In this document: positions 20,690-30,417 of the stretch, in pieces | Layout of the letters: each line of letters opens with the position of its first letter | Numbering within the stretch: the first letter of the stretch is position 1 | Source of the DNA: Isoperla grammatica | Taxonomy: Eukaryota > Arthropoda > Insecta > Plecoptera > Perlodidae | Reading direction: 5' to 3' | Assembly: GCA_945910005.1 (NCBI GenBank) | Contig: OX246747.1 | Location: 13,640,880 to 13,704,879, forward strand | Length of the DNA stretch: 64,000 nucleotides | Program-made: the position numbers and the translations under genes | Notes under the pieces: generated by a model | Database searches by the model: none | What the model was told of the DNA's origin: nothing | The model's input: the letters and a program-made list of their open reading frames with translations, nothing else

Positions 20690-21950
20690 TACCTAGAAGC
20701 TATGCCCATGTAACGGGAGAGGTTATGCCTAGGCCTATAGCACTATACTTATTATTGGTTATAATACACAAATACAACGCTGATGGCCTAAACCTCTGAG
20801 TTAGGCCTAGCCTAGGGCCTATGTATATAGGCCAAGTGTTACGAGTAGGCCTACCACTTCCGTGTAAAACCACGTAATAGGAGACAGGTTATGTCTAGGT
20901 CTAGCATCTGGCACTATGGGCTGATGGCCTAGGCCTATACCTCTGAGTCAGGCCTAGCCTATGTATATAGTGATACGAGTAGGCCTACCTGGATGCTAGG
21001 CCTACCACTTCCGTGTAAAACCGCGTAATAGGAGACAGGTTAGGTCTAGCCTAGCATCTAGCTAGGAGGCTCTACACCTGTAGGTTAGGTCTAGGCCTGG
21101 CCTAGTCTAGGCCCTACGCGTCTATAAAGCGCGTATGCCTAGTGGAGATAGGTTAGGCCTATATTTCAAACCCAATGGCCTTGCACGAGGCTGATGGCCT
21201 GGTAGGCAGGCCTAGGCCTAGGGCCTACACCTCTTCTCGGTTAGCCTAGGCCTAGCTATGCCCTATACAAAGCCCATGCCCTACAAGAATACGCGCGTAA
21301 GGCCTATGTATATAGGCCTAGTGTTACGAGTAGGCCTACCACTTCCGTGTTAAACCACGTAATAGGAGAAAGGTTATGTTTAGCATCTAGCACTATTGGC
21401 TGATGGCCTATACCTCTGAGTTAGGCCAAGCCTAGGGCCTATGTATATAGGCCTAGTGTTACGAGTAGGCCTACCACTTCCGTGTTAAACCACGTAATAG
21501 GAGACAGGTTATGTCTAGGTCTAGCATCTGGCACTATTGGCTGATGGCCTATACCTCTGAGTTACGCCTAGCCTAGGGCCTATGTATATAGTGATACGAG
21601 TAGGCCTACCTGGATGCTAGGCCTACCACTTCCGTGTAAAACCGCGTAATAGGAGACAGGTTAGGTCTAGCCTAGCATCTAGCTAGGAGGCTCTACACCT
21701 GTAGGTTAGGTCTAGGCCTAGCCTAGTCTAGGCCCTACGCGTCTATAAAGCGCGTATGCCTAGTGGAGATAGGTTAGGCCTATATTTCAAGCACAATGGC
21801 CTCGCACGAGGCTGATGGCCTGGTAGGCAGGCCTAGGCCTAGGGCCAACACCTCTTCTCGTTTAGCCTAGGCCTAGCTAGGCCTATGCCCTATACAAAGC
21901 CCATGTTCTACAAGAATACGCGCGTAAGGCCTATGTATATAGTAATAAGA
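20690..21950. repeat. taggccta-rich intron with a ~623-bp direct duplication
   Basis: Segments such as ggtctagcatctggcacta, ctataaagcgcgtatgccta and acaagaatacgcgcgtaagg recur about 623-625 bp apart (first unit ~20760-21300, second ~21420-21940). The word taggccta and its variants make up much of the sequence. All of it lies inside the Harbinger intron (21956-20101). Confidence 0.8.
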
Positions 21951-22338
21951 CTGTACCTGGAAGCTACCACTTGCGTAAAACCGTAAACCACACACGAATT
22001 GGATAATTGGTGGCATCGGTAAACCCCGTCAATTTTGCTGCTGTAGCTGCAGGCTGATGTTGAGGTCCAGCATCATGCTCATCGCCGTCTCTTTCTCAAA
22101 CCTGTATCTTTTCTTGAATTGTATGCCAGTGTAGAACTCCAATGGGTTCTCACCATCTCGCAAATACCTCCGCGGTTGCTCCATTGCAGCAATATATTCG
22201 TTTTCCTCGTCGTTTGTCATTTAATACTCGGCGTATTCAAAAAAGTCGTCGACGCCCGCCATGATGAAACACGTGGCTACGGAGCTGTTAGGGGAGACCT
22301 AGGGGTGCCCTAGAGCTCACATAGCCTGAAGGACCCCA

Positions 22339-22409
22339 GGGTATCCCCTAGGGGTTCCCTAGACGACTGCATTGCATCGAGCCAGCTAGGGAACCCCTAG
22401 GGGATACCC
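22339..22409. repeat. 24-bp perfect inverted repeat, 23-bp spacer
   Basis: gggtatcccctaggggttcc.. at 22339-22362 is the reverse complement of 22386-22409. The ccctagggg core is itself palindromic. Strong cruciform or RNA hairpin potential; no host element identified. Confidence 0.85.
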
Positions 22410-23000
22410 AGCGTGGGGGACCCCCAGCAAACGACTGTGCTTCCCGCCCTTACTCTCTATACGGCGTAAACAGGATGCCACCAGTATTCAGTCAGTCGTA
22501 GCAGTAGGCTGCCTTCAACCGACCTTCTTCTAGCAGAAAGCTGCGTACAGGGTATGTTCCCAAGACTGTGCACTCCGCCGTAGGCTGCAGTGGTGCACCC
22601 AAAACTCTGCAGTAGTCTGCGTGAGTGTTGGAACCATAAAGGACCCCGATCTCTCAGTCGGGGCTGCTCATATAGAAAAAGCTATAGTGAGAGCCAGTAT
22701 TCAAACTGCTCAATTTGTGACGTATATATGACAATTTAACATTAGTGACTTCCCACGTGACTAACAGTAAACAACCCTCCTAATCTGGGGAGAAGTGGAA
22801 GTTGCACCCTGATAATAACAACTCAAAGTCCTTCTTTCTCAGACGATAGTGTGCTGCAACTAAGGAACTTCTATAGTGTCTCGTTTTAATAATAACAATT
22901 CTATGTCTTAGGATTTATATTGTATGGTATAGACCATCGCTCCATGACAATTATTGTGGATTGTAGTACACAGAATTTTAAAACATGTATTTCCCTATTT
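22410..23000. other. No gene seen
   Basis: Spacer with a poly-T stretch near 22999. Confidence 0.35.
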
Positions 23001-23019
23001 TTTTTTTTTTTTAAGTGGA

Positions 23020-24860
23020 ATCTAAATAGGCCTTTAAAGTTTCACGTAGGCCTATGAAACATTCCGTTTTTGAGGTAGGTATACTCATAATAAACGTCGT
23101 GCTTTCTCTTCCCTTAAATGGATTTACAGTAATTAATGGTAATATAAGTATTTGTTTATATTTAGAGAAGAATCTAAGAACCAGAACCCATTTGGTCTAC
23201 TGTTACATCTATTTTTAGATAAATGTTTCACCCCCCCCCCCCCCCCCCTTCCCCCAAACCCACCCTGTGCCAGAATTTGGTTTTATTTATTTATGTTTTA
23301 AGCAAATGCTAATATGCAAATAACCTTAGTGTTAAAAAATCATCTAGCTACCAACTGTCACGTCTGTAACATCGCCCGTTTTTTTTAGATATAAATATCA
23401 TAAAAAGTCACACTTCTCCCCCCTTTCGTCTCACCCACCAAGATTGGATTTTCACAAAATGCTTAAATATATTTTCATTATATATAAAAGAAGAATCGAA
23501 GTATAAATAAATACTTATTCATGTCTGTAATATCTTCTACTTGAGACAAGAAAAAATCACCCCCTCCTTTTCATCCTCCCTTTATATACACCTAAAAACT
23601 TAAGGTAAGGAACATGTTTCTTTATATTTTATAAGAATCTATCTACCATTTTTCACATCTGTAATAGATCCAATATTTTAGATTTAAGTATCCTCATGAA
23701 AAAAACTCAACCCCTCTTTTTGTCCCACTTAACTGTATTTTCTAAACAGCCAAGCCACGTGTTTATTTATTTTTTAATTTCATACTTGTGAAATCTTTCT
23801 TTTTTCTGATAAAAAAAAGCTCCGATGCTTTCATTCCACATGGGACTAACTGGATTTTATGAAATCAATAAAACATGTGATTAGGTTTATCATTAGTATT
23901 AGGAATATCTAAGTAGCAATTTCCATGATCGTAAATTGTTACATTTTCCATCTCCGCTTTGTGGGATATAGGAATCATCATAAAAAACACCTTTTATCAT
24001 CCTTTTCGACTAGAGTTTGTTAAGTGCTTTAACATTTCTAGCCTAATCGTATTTAAAGGTGCCCAAATACCAATTTCCATGTTGTAACATCTTCGCCGTT
24101 TTCTTCTGTTTTTAAAAAATTGGTATATTCTCAATTAAAAAACACCCTATTTCACCACTTTCTTAACGGATTTACGAAAATTCATAAAAACGTGTTTCTT
24201 GATTCTAAAAGAATAATCTTTGTAGGCCGTACTAATTTTCATTGATTGATTGATATTTGGGCTTAACGTCTCATATTTCTGCAACGAGGCTAATCGAGAC
24301 AATGAGTGGGTGATATATGAAGATGAAATATGGGGCTGTTGGAAAGGGGTTAGTAGGAGGGCGAGGTGGAAAGGGGAAGGGGTGGAAAAGGGAGTGGGAA
24401 ATGTGGACTGCATTTTGTCTGACTTCTCCTCCTCGACCAATCCGGCTAGGGTAGCCCTACCAGAAGCATACGCTTCATGTCTGGAATATCTACAGTCTTT
24501 GAGATTAAAAAGGCAACCCGAACACTTCACCACCACTTTTCTTCCTCCTCAACGGTATTTTAGGTTAATGGTAAAACACGCATTCCTTTATTTTTAAAAG
24601 GAGAATCTTACTACATTTTTTTAGTTTGTAACATGTTTGGTTTAATAGATAGGCCCTACTGGTACATTGCATTTATTTTAAAAATAGAATCCAACTATCA
24701 CTTTTTACGTCTATTACATATTCGTTTGTTTGAGATATAGAAACACCTCTCTGTTTTCTCCCTCTTTATCCTGGATTTTTGTAAAAAGCAAAACGAATTT
24801 TTTTAAGATAAATACATATTTCCACTTTTTAAATATGTTTCATTTTAGCTTTTTGCACAT
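23020..24860. repeat. Highly diverged tandem array, period about 135-165 bp
   Basis: The same motif order recurs many times: 'ca(c/t)(g/a)tctgtaa(t/c)at', then 't.tagat(a/t)', then a-rich 'aaaaa.tcac(a/c)cc', a C/T-rich 'tcatcctccc' stretch, then 'gga.tttt...aaa'. Instances start near 23357, 23520, 23655, 24080, 24620 and 24705. A poly-C tract is at 23230-23248. Non-coding. Confidence 0.6.
24241..24476 (-). mobile_element. drzSINE-A, 5' truncated
   Basis: Minus-strand copy with tail gattgattgatatttgggc and body, ending at agaagcatacgcttc in the P4 domain. Inserted into the diverged tandem array. Confidence 0.8.
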
Positions 24861-25010
24861 GGGTTTGTCATATGTATGGAAGGGGTGGAGCAGGCACAGT
24901 ATGGAGCCAGTCAGTCCCAGGGGAGGTTCAATGTCCTGTAGTGCGGTGAACTACTCACCTCGGCCACACACTCATCAAATAAGATGGACTGTTGGTTGCT
25001 GGATAGAGTG

Positions 25011-25600
25011 ATGGGTTCTCCCACACCGAGCTGGGGACCATCGGTAGGTCCGCGTAGTCTGGCTTGAGAGCTGAAACACGCAGCACAGTTTGCGTTGTGA
25101 AACTAGCAACACTACTAGTGAATACATCACCGACAGGAACCTGAAACCTGCTGACTAGGAGCCTTGAAACAACAGCGTGCAACACGACAATTAGTGCGAC
25201 AATAGTGTCCCTATTGGTAACACACGCGTCGTTCAGTATGTCTTCCACCGGACACATCTCTACCACACAATGGATCGAATGGTCGCAGTCGGAAGATCTT
25301 GTTGAGTTGCCTTCGAGGAAGTAACTAGAGCCCTCGCTACATCGTGGTTGATCTCCATCTGGTTAACGCGAGGACGGTTGTCGCGAATTCCTTGACGATC
25401 ACGCCACTGATTATTTCCGATAGCCCCGCTCTCCCTCCATTGGTTATTAAAACTACCCGTAGGCCTTCCATGCGATGGTTGGTGATTTGCCTCCGTTTTG
25501 AATTGTGGCGATTAGGGACCAAATTGGTGGACGTCCCCTCGTTGTTGACATCTTGCTGCTGCGTCGTCCATGTCCCGCAATATCTGCAACATTTCTGCGG
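25011..25600 (-). pseudogene. Degenerate gag-like ORF remnant (uncertain)
   Basis: One minus-strand frame reads polar, Gln/Asn/Arg-rich text (FKTEANHQPSHGRPTGSFNN, GNNQWRDRQGIRDN, NHDVARALVTSSKATQQ) over ~25310-25600, like the low-complexity part of a gag protein. The frame then shifts into a 103-codon ORF (25266-24955). I see no zinc knuckle or protease motif. Retroelement origin is a guess. Confidence 0.25.
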
Positions 25601-25610
25601 GCGTGGAAAC

Positions 25611-25886
25611 TCCCAGGGACTGCTACCTTATCGTGGTGGGCAGGTTTGCGTGCTTTGTTGATCCCGAGAGCTATGCCGGCGGAAGCGTATGCTTCTGGTA
25701 GGGCCACCCAAGCCGGACTGGTCGAGGAGGAGAAGTCAGACGAAGTGCAGTCCACACCCCAATCCCGTTTTCTCCCCTTTCCCCTTTCCTCCAAACAGCC
25801 CAATATTTCATCTTCATGTATCACCCACTCATTGTCTCGATTAGCCTCGTTGCAAAAATATGAGACGTTAAGCCCAAATAATCAAA
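25611..25886 (+). mobile_element. drzSINE-A with shortened body; head to 25753
   Basis: Starts ctcccagggactgc (P1 5' strand mostly lost); P2, P3 and J4/2 intact; body lacks the cacgc..cctacttg segment. Confidence 0.82.
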
Positions 25887-26005
25887 TATTTCTCATTATA
25901 CATAATGAGTATAATTTGATTATTCTTTCTTGGTTTAAAATATCATTTCTATGTAAAATGAATTCGGCCTCCGGATAAAAATACATTTTTTTTAAAGAAA
26001 CTTAC

Positions 26006-28323
26006 CGAACAGGACGCTTTTTAGGTGAAGCTGGTCGAACCTTGAAGCCCGGCCAACTGTACTCTGCTCCAACAGAGTTTGTCAATAGTTGCCTTAGCAT
26101 TCTCTTCACAGCATCTGCGACATTGGTTCCCCCTCACCTTCCGATTTGCATTATCTATGTAAAGGACAGAAAAATGAAAATGATTTAATATATGTATTGT
26201 ATTCAAATGATGGTGGTTTTACTAGTTATCGGTGCCCGTCTGGGCCCGGGGAAGAATGGGCCCAGAGTGACTCTGCTAGTCGTAAGAGACGACAAAAGGA
26301 GACCCGTCTCGGCCCGGGGTAGAATAGGCTCAGAGTGACTCTGCTAGTCGTAAGAGGCGACAAAATGAGACCCTGTCCCTTTCCCCCCATTGTCAAACTG
26401 AATATTTATCCTCCCACTTGGCCCTACCCTCCCTTGCTGGACTCCCGTATGGCAACCCACGCGACGTACAATGGATTCGGATCTGGCTTTATTGTTCCAT
26501 CATCATCTTTCTCATCTTCATTATCAACCGCTCATCGTCTCGATTAGCCATTGTTGCAAAAATATGAGCCGTTAAGCCCCATTAATCAATCATCACTAGT
26601 TATCGGTGGTAATGTTAGTAAAGACATAAATTGCAAAGCATTTACATAGGCTTACATCTAAAAAAAAACTTAACGTATGTAAAGTGTACAAAGTATATAA
26701 CTATATGCGCACGAGCACGACACATTCATTATGAGGAACACTGTTCGTCAGTAACACAAACAGTATTTGGTTTCTATGAAGAATATGGGCACAATTCTTC
26801 CGAGATTTAATTTAAATGTTGGATCTCTATGTATTTTTTTTCTTCTAGCTCTTCTATCTCAGCCTGCCCAGGGACTGCTACCTTATCGTGGTGGGCAGGT
26901 TTGCGTGCTTTGTTGATCCCGAGAGCTATGCCGGCGGAAGCGTATGCTTCTGGTAGGGCCACCCTTGCCGGACTGGTCGAGGAGGAGAAGTCAGACGAAG
27001 TGCAGTCCACACCCCAATCCCCTTTCCCCCCCAATGTCCCATTGAATATTTCTCCTCCCACTTGGCCCTGCCCTCCCTTGCTGGACTCCCGTATGACGAC
27101 TCACGCGACGTACAATGGATCTGATTCGGATGTGGCTTTATTCTTCATTATCATCTTTCTCATCTTCATTATCACCCGCTCATCGTCTCGATTAGCCATC
27201 GTTGCATAAATATGAGACGTTAAGCCCCATTAATCAATCAATCAATTCTATCTCAGCATGCTCCTTGACAGGCGAGTCCATTATCTTTCTGTCTGTAACA
27301 ATGTCTAGCTCTTCAATCTCAGCATGCTATTTGATAGGCGAGTCCATTATCTGTCTGTCTGTAACAATGTCTAGCTCTTCAATCTCAGCATGCTCCTCGA
27401 CAGGCGAGTCCATTATCTTTCTGTCTGTAACAATGTCTAGCTCTTCAATCTCAGCATGCTCCTTGACAGGCGAGTCCATTATCTGTCTGTCTGTAACAAT
27501 GTCTAGCTCTTCAATCTCAGCATGCTATTTGACAGGCGAGTCCATTATCTGTCTGTCTGTAACAATGTCTTGATCTATCGCTGATTTACCCTTGTGTTCA
27601 AAATATGTAGTGAGGGAATCCACCATCTCACCATGTTGCTGGAGCGGTGTTTTTATGCACGTAAGTGACCGCACCACCTGCTCTCGAAGCTTGTGACTGA
27701 AAATTAAAATTACATGTTAATACTATTAGTCATTATTGAGGGCAAAGGAAGTTAACGAGAACTAAACTTTAAACTATCTCAACAGGTTCCGTTGACAAGA
27801 TTCTGGTTACCATATATCTGCTATGTTTGTTTAGTCCTAAAGTTTATTCACTTCACACACAGCCACGAAAACTTACCACCACCACTATTTTCTGGTAGCT
27901 GTCTCCTGACGTTAGAACTTGAAACATTTGGCAAATTCGTGTTTTGATCATTGTCTTGCGAAAATATATTCCCTATGGCGACCATGGTAGCTCTCTGTTG
28001 ACATTAGGACTTGAAACACTTGGCAACATTTGGCGCGTGTTTTGCTCACAGTCTTGCGAAGATATATTCCCCTCGTATGGTGACCATGGTAGCTCTCTGC
28101 TGACATTAGGACTTGAAACACTTGGCAACATTTGGCGCGTGTTTTGCTCACAGTCTTGCGAAGATATATTCCCCTCGTATGGTGACCATGGTAGCTCTCT
28201 GCTGACATTAGGACTTGAAACACTTGGCAACATTTGGCGCGTGTTTTGCTCACAGTCTTGCGAAGATATATTTCCCTTGTATGGCGACCCTGTCAATGCC
28301 CCACGACTGCTGATCACAGTCTG
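26006..28323 (-). CDS. Multi-exon gene with a DUF4806-like exon and two internal tandem repeats
   Basis: Three exons can be placed on the minus strand. (1) ~28323-27882, after tattttcccag, with 34-codon repeats (SVSSPNVSRELPWSP...QDCEQNTRQML), ending at a GTAAGT donor. (2) From 27697, after aattttcag, HKLREQVVRSLTCIKTPLQQ and 22-codon repeats (DIVTDR(K/Q)IMDSPVK..). (3) 26154-26006, after tttacatag, GTNVADAVKRMLRQLLTNSV, then EYSWPGF, up to a GTAAGT donor. Block 3 looks like the DUF4806 domain found at the C-terminus of many insect and crustacean proteins. Stops in some repeat units (AAATAG in 22-codon units; TAG at 27975) argue that at least parts are decayed or that my exon borders are imperfect. 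Function unknown. Confidence 0.45.
26235..26594 (+). mobile_element. Composite SINE: two tandem GTCTCGGCCC-type heads joined to a B tail
   Basis: Exact 14-bp target duplication actagttatcggtg at 26221-26234 and 26595-26608. The head unit (cccgtct(c/g)ggcccgggg, agagtgactctgctagtcg, aaga(g)cgac) occurs twice (26235-26304, 26305-26377). It can form three hairpins and a closing GTCTC/GAGAC stem. The B body and tail follow. This head is unrelated to the ribozyme head. Confidence 0.82.
26863..27008 (+). ncRNA. HDV-like self-cleaving ribozyme (type copy)
   Basis: P1: CCTGCCC 26863-26869 with GGGCAGG 26893-26899 (7 bp, starting at the element's first base). P2: GGACTGC 26872-26878 with GCAGTCC 27002-27008 (7 bp, crossing P1, so a pseudoknot). 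P3: ACC 26880-26882 with GGT 26890-26892, closing the 7-nt loop TTATCGT. P4 domain: 26900-26991, with CCGGC/GCCGG and the hairpin ggaagc-gtat-gcttct inside. J4/2: C26996-GAA, where the catalytic cytosine of HDV-type ribozymes sits. Strand order P1-P2-P3-P3'-P1'-P4-P2', the loop length and the CGAA are those of the family. P1.1 would be one A-U pair at best. Expected cut: before 26863, which is also the insertion boundary. Activity is inferred, not shown. Confidence 0.8.
26863..27245 (+). mobile_element. drzSINE-B, full length, exact 11-bp target duplication
   Basis: ttctatctcag at 26852-26862 and 27246-27256. Complete head, body and tail with ataaatatgagacgttaagcc and ATCA repeats. Inserted into the exon with 22-codon repeats. 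Taken as the type copy. Confidence 0.95.
27258..27580. repeat. 66-bp tandem repeat, about five units
   Basis: Unit contains tctagctcttcaatctcagc, gacaggcgagtccattatct and ctgtctgtaacaatg. On the minus strand it encodes a 22-codon unit, but units with 'catgctatttgacagg' carry a stop. Confidence 0.9.
27897..28310. repeat. 102-bp tandem repeat, about four units
   Basis: Unit: gtcttgcgaagatatattcc, ggtgaccatggtagctctct, gacattaggacttgaaacac, ttggcaacatttggcgcgtg. Minus-strand reading gives a 34-residue Ser/Pro/Gln-rich unit. The unit at 27897-27990 is diverged. Confidence 0.9.
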
Positions 28324-28363
28324 GGAAAATATCTAGGTTTTGTTGGCCTTTCATTTGAATTCT

Positions 28364-28676
28364 CCTGCCCAGGGACTGCTACCTTATCGTGTGGGCAGGT
28401 TTGTGTGCTTTGTTGATCCCGAGAGCTATGCCGGCGGAAGCGTATGCTTCTGGTAGGGTCACCCTAGCCGGACTGGTCGAGGAGGAGGAGTCAGACGAAA
28501 TGCAGTCCACACCCCAATCCCCTTTCCTCCCCCTTCCCCTTTCGACCCCGCCCTCCTACTTGACCCTTTCCTCCAAACAGCCCCCTATTTCATTTTCATA
28601 TATCACCCACTCATTGTCTCGATTAGCCTCGTTGCAAAAATATGAGACGTTATGCCCAAATATCAATCAATCAATC
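28364..28676 (+). mobile_element. drzSINE-A, full length; head 28364-28508 with P3 damage
   Basis: P1 and P2 are intact but one GT is missing next to L3 (atcgtgtgggcagg), which removes P3'. Lies in the P/THAP-like gene region. Confidence 0.85.
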
Positions 28677-28713
28677 TTAAAGTTGTACGAAGCCATCATT
28701 GAGAACGCTGCGA

Positions 28714-28848
28714 CCCGTCTCGGCCCGTGGTAGGATAGGCCCAGAGTGGCTCTGCTAGTCGTAATAGACGACGTTAGGTCCCCCCTCCCCCACTGTCCCA
28801 CTGAAGATTTCTTCTCCCATTTGGCCCTTCCCTTTCTTGCTGGGCCCC
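28714..28848 (+). mobile_element. GTCTCGGCCC-type head with start of a B body, 3' truncated
   Basis: cccgtctcggcccgtgg, ggctctgctagtcgtaatag, then cccactgtcccactgaag and a B body that stops at cttgctgggcccc. No tail. Confidence 0.75.
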
Positions 28849-29030
28849 CCTTGCAATGCAAATTTCTTTACAGATTCTGGATACTTATTGTTTTTATATC
28901 CGTTGCAGTGGTTCTCTAATAAGTCCTTTAATGTCCCACTAAAACAATGGCTGGTAACCAAGTTACCTGTTTCACACAATCTTTTTCGCAGTCCATTTGA
29001 TACTTTATTCAACATTTCTATTTTACCCTT

Positions 29031-29413
29031 CCTGCCCATGGACTGCTACCTTATCGTGGTGGGCAGGTTTGTGTGCTTTGATGATCCCGAGAGCTATGCC
29101 GGCGGAAGCGTATGCTTCTGGTAGGGCCACCCAAGCCGGACTGGTCGAGGAGGAGAAGTCAGACGAAGTGCAGTCCACACCCCAATCCTCTTTCCCCCCC
29201 ACTGTCCCATTGAATATTTCTCCTCCCACTTGGCCCTGCCCTCCCTTGCTGGACTCCCGTATGACAACTCACGCGACGTACAATGGATCTGATTCGGATG
29301 TGGCTTTATTCTTCATTATCATCTTTCTCATCTTCATTATCACCCGCTCATCGTCTCGATTAGCCATCGTTGCATAAATATGAGACGTTAAGCCCCATTA
29401 ATCAATCAATCAT
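29031..29413 (+). mobile_element. drzSINE-B, full length, exact 11-bp target duplication; ribozyme 29031-29176
   Basis: attttaccctt at 29020-29030 and 29414-29424. P1 CCTGCCC/GGGCAGG, P2 GGACTGC/GCAGTCC, L3 and CGAA intact. Confidence 0.94.
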
Positions 29414-29815
29414 ATTTTACCCTTCTGTCGTTTTGCCTTACACTTTGTTGTTTTCAGTGCTTGACGTAGGCGGTTACATTCCTCTTTAGTTTTTAAATAT
29501 TTCTGTTCAACTTTGCGAGTGCTGGGCAAACAGTATTTATGATCTACTTTTGAGGATGTGTCTGCTGCAAGAAGAGTCGTCATGGTATCTAAAAACAATG
29601 AAAAACTGGTAGTTATTTTAAATAGGTACACCAATTAGTATAAGTCTGTGATATATATCCAGGCCTAGTGGACTCATTGTTGAGCAAATTAAATAAATTG
29701 CTCTGGAACTACAAGATATAGTTCAAAAAGAATTTTATAATAAGGCTATGCATGATAATTAGTAGTCATGAATAATGATCGGAAATATGAGTGTAATTTT
29801 GTAATGCTATTATTT

Positions 29816-30014
29816 ATGGCGGAAAATTGACAGAAGTCTGTCGTTCAACCTTCGAATTTATTTGGCAAAATCTGCCAGTTTTAACTTCAGTCAAGTCTAA
29901 AACATGCCCTGCTTTAATTAAGGCGTTTCCTTTTGAGAAGGACTGATTGGATTCATAGTCAGAAACAAATTTTTTAAAGCCGTTTTTAATTAAATAATTA
30001 TCACAATTTGACAT
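29816..30014 (-). pseudogene. Short conserved-looking ORF, possibly from a SWIM-type transposon protein
   Basis: 66 codons including NALIKAGHVLDLTEVKTGRF. A similar 'LI-x-x-GHV' segment precedes SWIM zinc fingers in YqaJ-associated transposon proteins, but no SWIM Cys/His is present here. Weak. Confidence 0.2.
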
Positions 30015-30415
30015 TTTTTACATAGGAAGACATCTACTTGTTCATGTTATATCCAGTACCCAGGAATCGTGGCAATTGTCATTAATTAGCATTGAAGGGG
30101 AAGGTATAATACATTTTTATGTTTTCCACAAGTGAACTACAAATCAGTAAAAAGATCTATTTGTTTTATATGTTTATTGATTCAGTCTTACGTTACAGTC
30201 TAGTGTATGGCCCTAGCACTAAATTACACCTCGATTAAGGTTGTTGATCTGCGAGGATGAAGTAGACGTAACACAATGTATAGTTTGTAGAATAGTCTGC
30301 ACATCAATTGAATAAAAAAATAAAAACATGACAGAAAGTACTCTCCGATAAGATTAGATTAGATTAGATAGTTTGTCGTTCGTTTCTATTAATAAAGAAT
30401 AATCGTTCATTTTCT
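30015..30415. other. No gene seen
   Basis: A/T-rich spacer with a short (tagat)n run near 30352. Confidence 0.35.
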
Positions 30416-30417
30416 AC

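Larger units (their letters stand above)
19227..22220 (-). pseudogene. HARBI1-like PIF/Harbinger transposase, two exons, several disruptions
   Basis: Exon 1 (22220-21957, minus): MTNDEENEYIAAMEQPRRYL, NPLEFYTGIQFKKRYRFEKE, a TGA stop, then RGLPMPPI and LRFYASGSFQ, ending at a GTACAG donor. Exon 2 (20100-19227) continues in phase with TVLRDLRRVHQPTVSR after ctttgacag. DDE region: GIIDGTHIPI (first Asp), WPGSLHETRIF (Asp usually found after His is Glu), GDSAYP; a frameshift near 19545; then NKIECCIGIFKRR with the catalytic Glu, VLHN and IQQHFM stop. Two more stops at ~19960-20010 sit in a segment shared with 23970-24050. The enzyme would cut and paste at TWA targets; this copy is dead. Confidence 0.88.
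28667..29634 (-). pseudogene. P-element/THAP-like transposase N-terminal region, split by SINEs
   Basis: Minus strand: YLKTKEECNRLRQALKTTKC (coiled coil) to KGKI, a drzSINE-B with exact duplication, then EMLNKVSNGLRKRLCETGNL, DLLENHCNGYKNNKYPESVK and FALQ. A coiled coil followed by '..(Y/F)xxEx(K/V)xFAL' is how THAP9/P-like transposases proceed after their zinc finger. The sequence then meets a second SINE at 28848. No THAP zinc finger is visible upstream. Confidence 0.45.

Noticed and set aside
26235..26377. Possible hammerhead ribozyme in the GTCTCGGCCC head
   Set aside because: I found no CUGANGA and GAAA core in either unit; only generic hairpins could be supported.
26829..27209. Recurrent long ORFs over SINE heads (translations such as LPRDCYLIVVGRFACF or ARVALPEAYASAGIALGINK)
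   Set aside because: They recur in different frames and on both strands over every SINE copy and start in different flanks; they follow RNA structure, not codon use.
27202..27573. Plus-strand ORF over the 66-bp repeat (SSSISACSLTGESIICLSVT)
   Set aside because: Shadow of the tandem repeat; the minus frame fits neighbouring exon sequence better.
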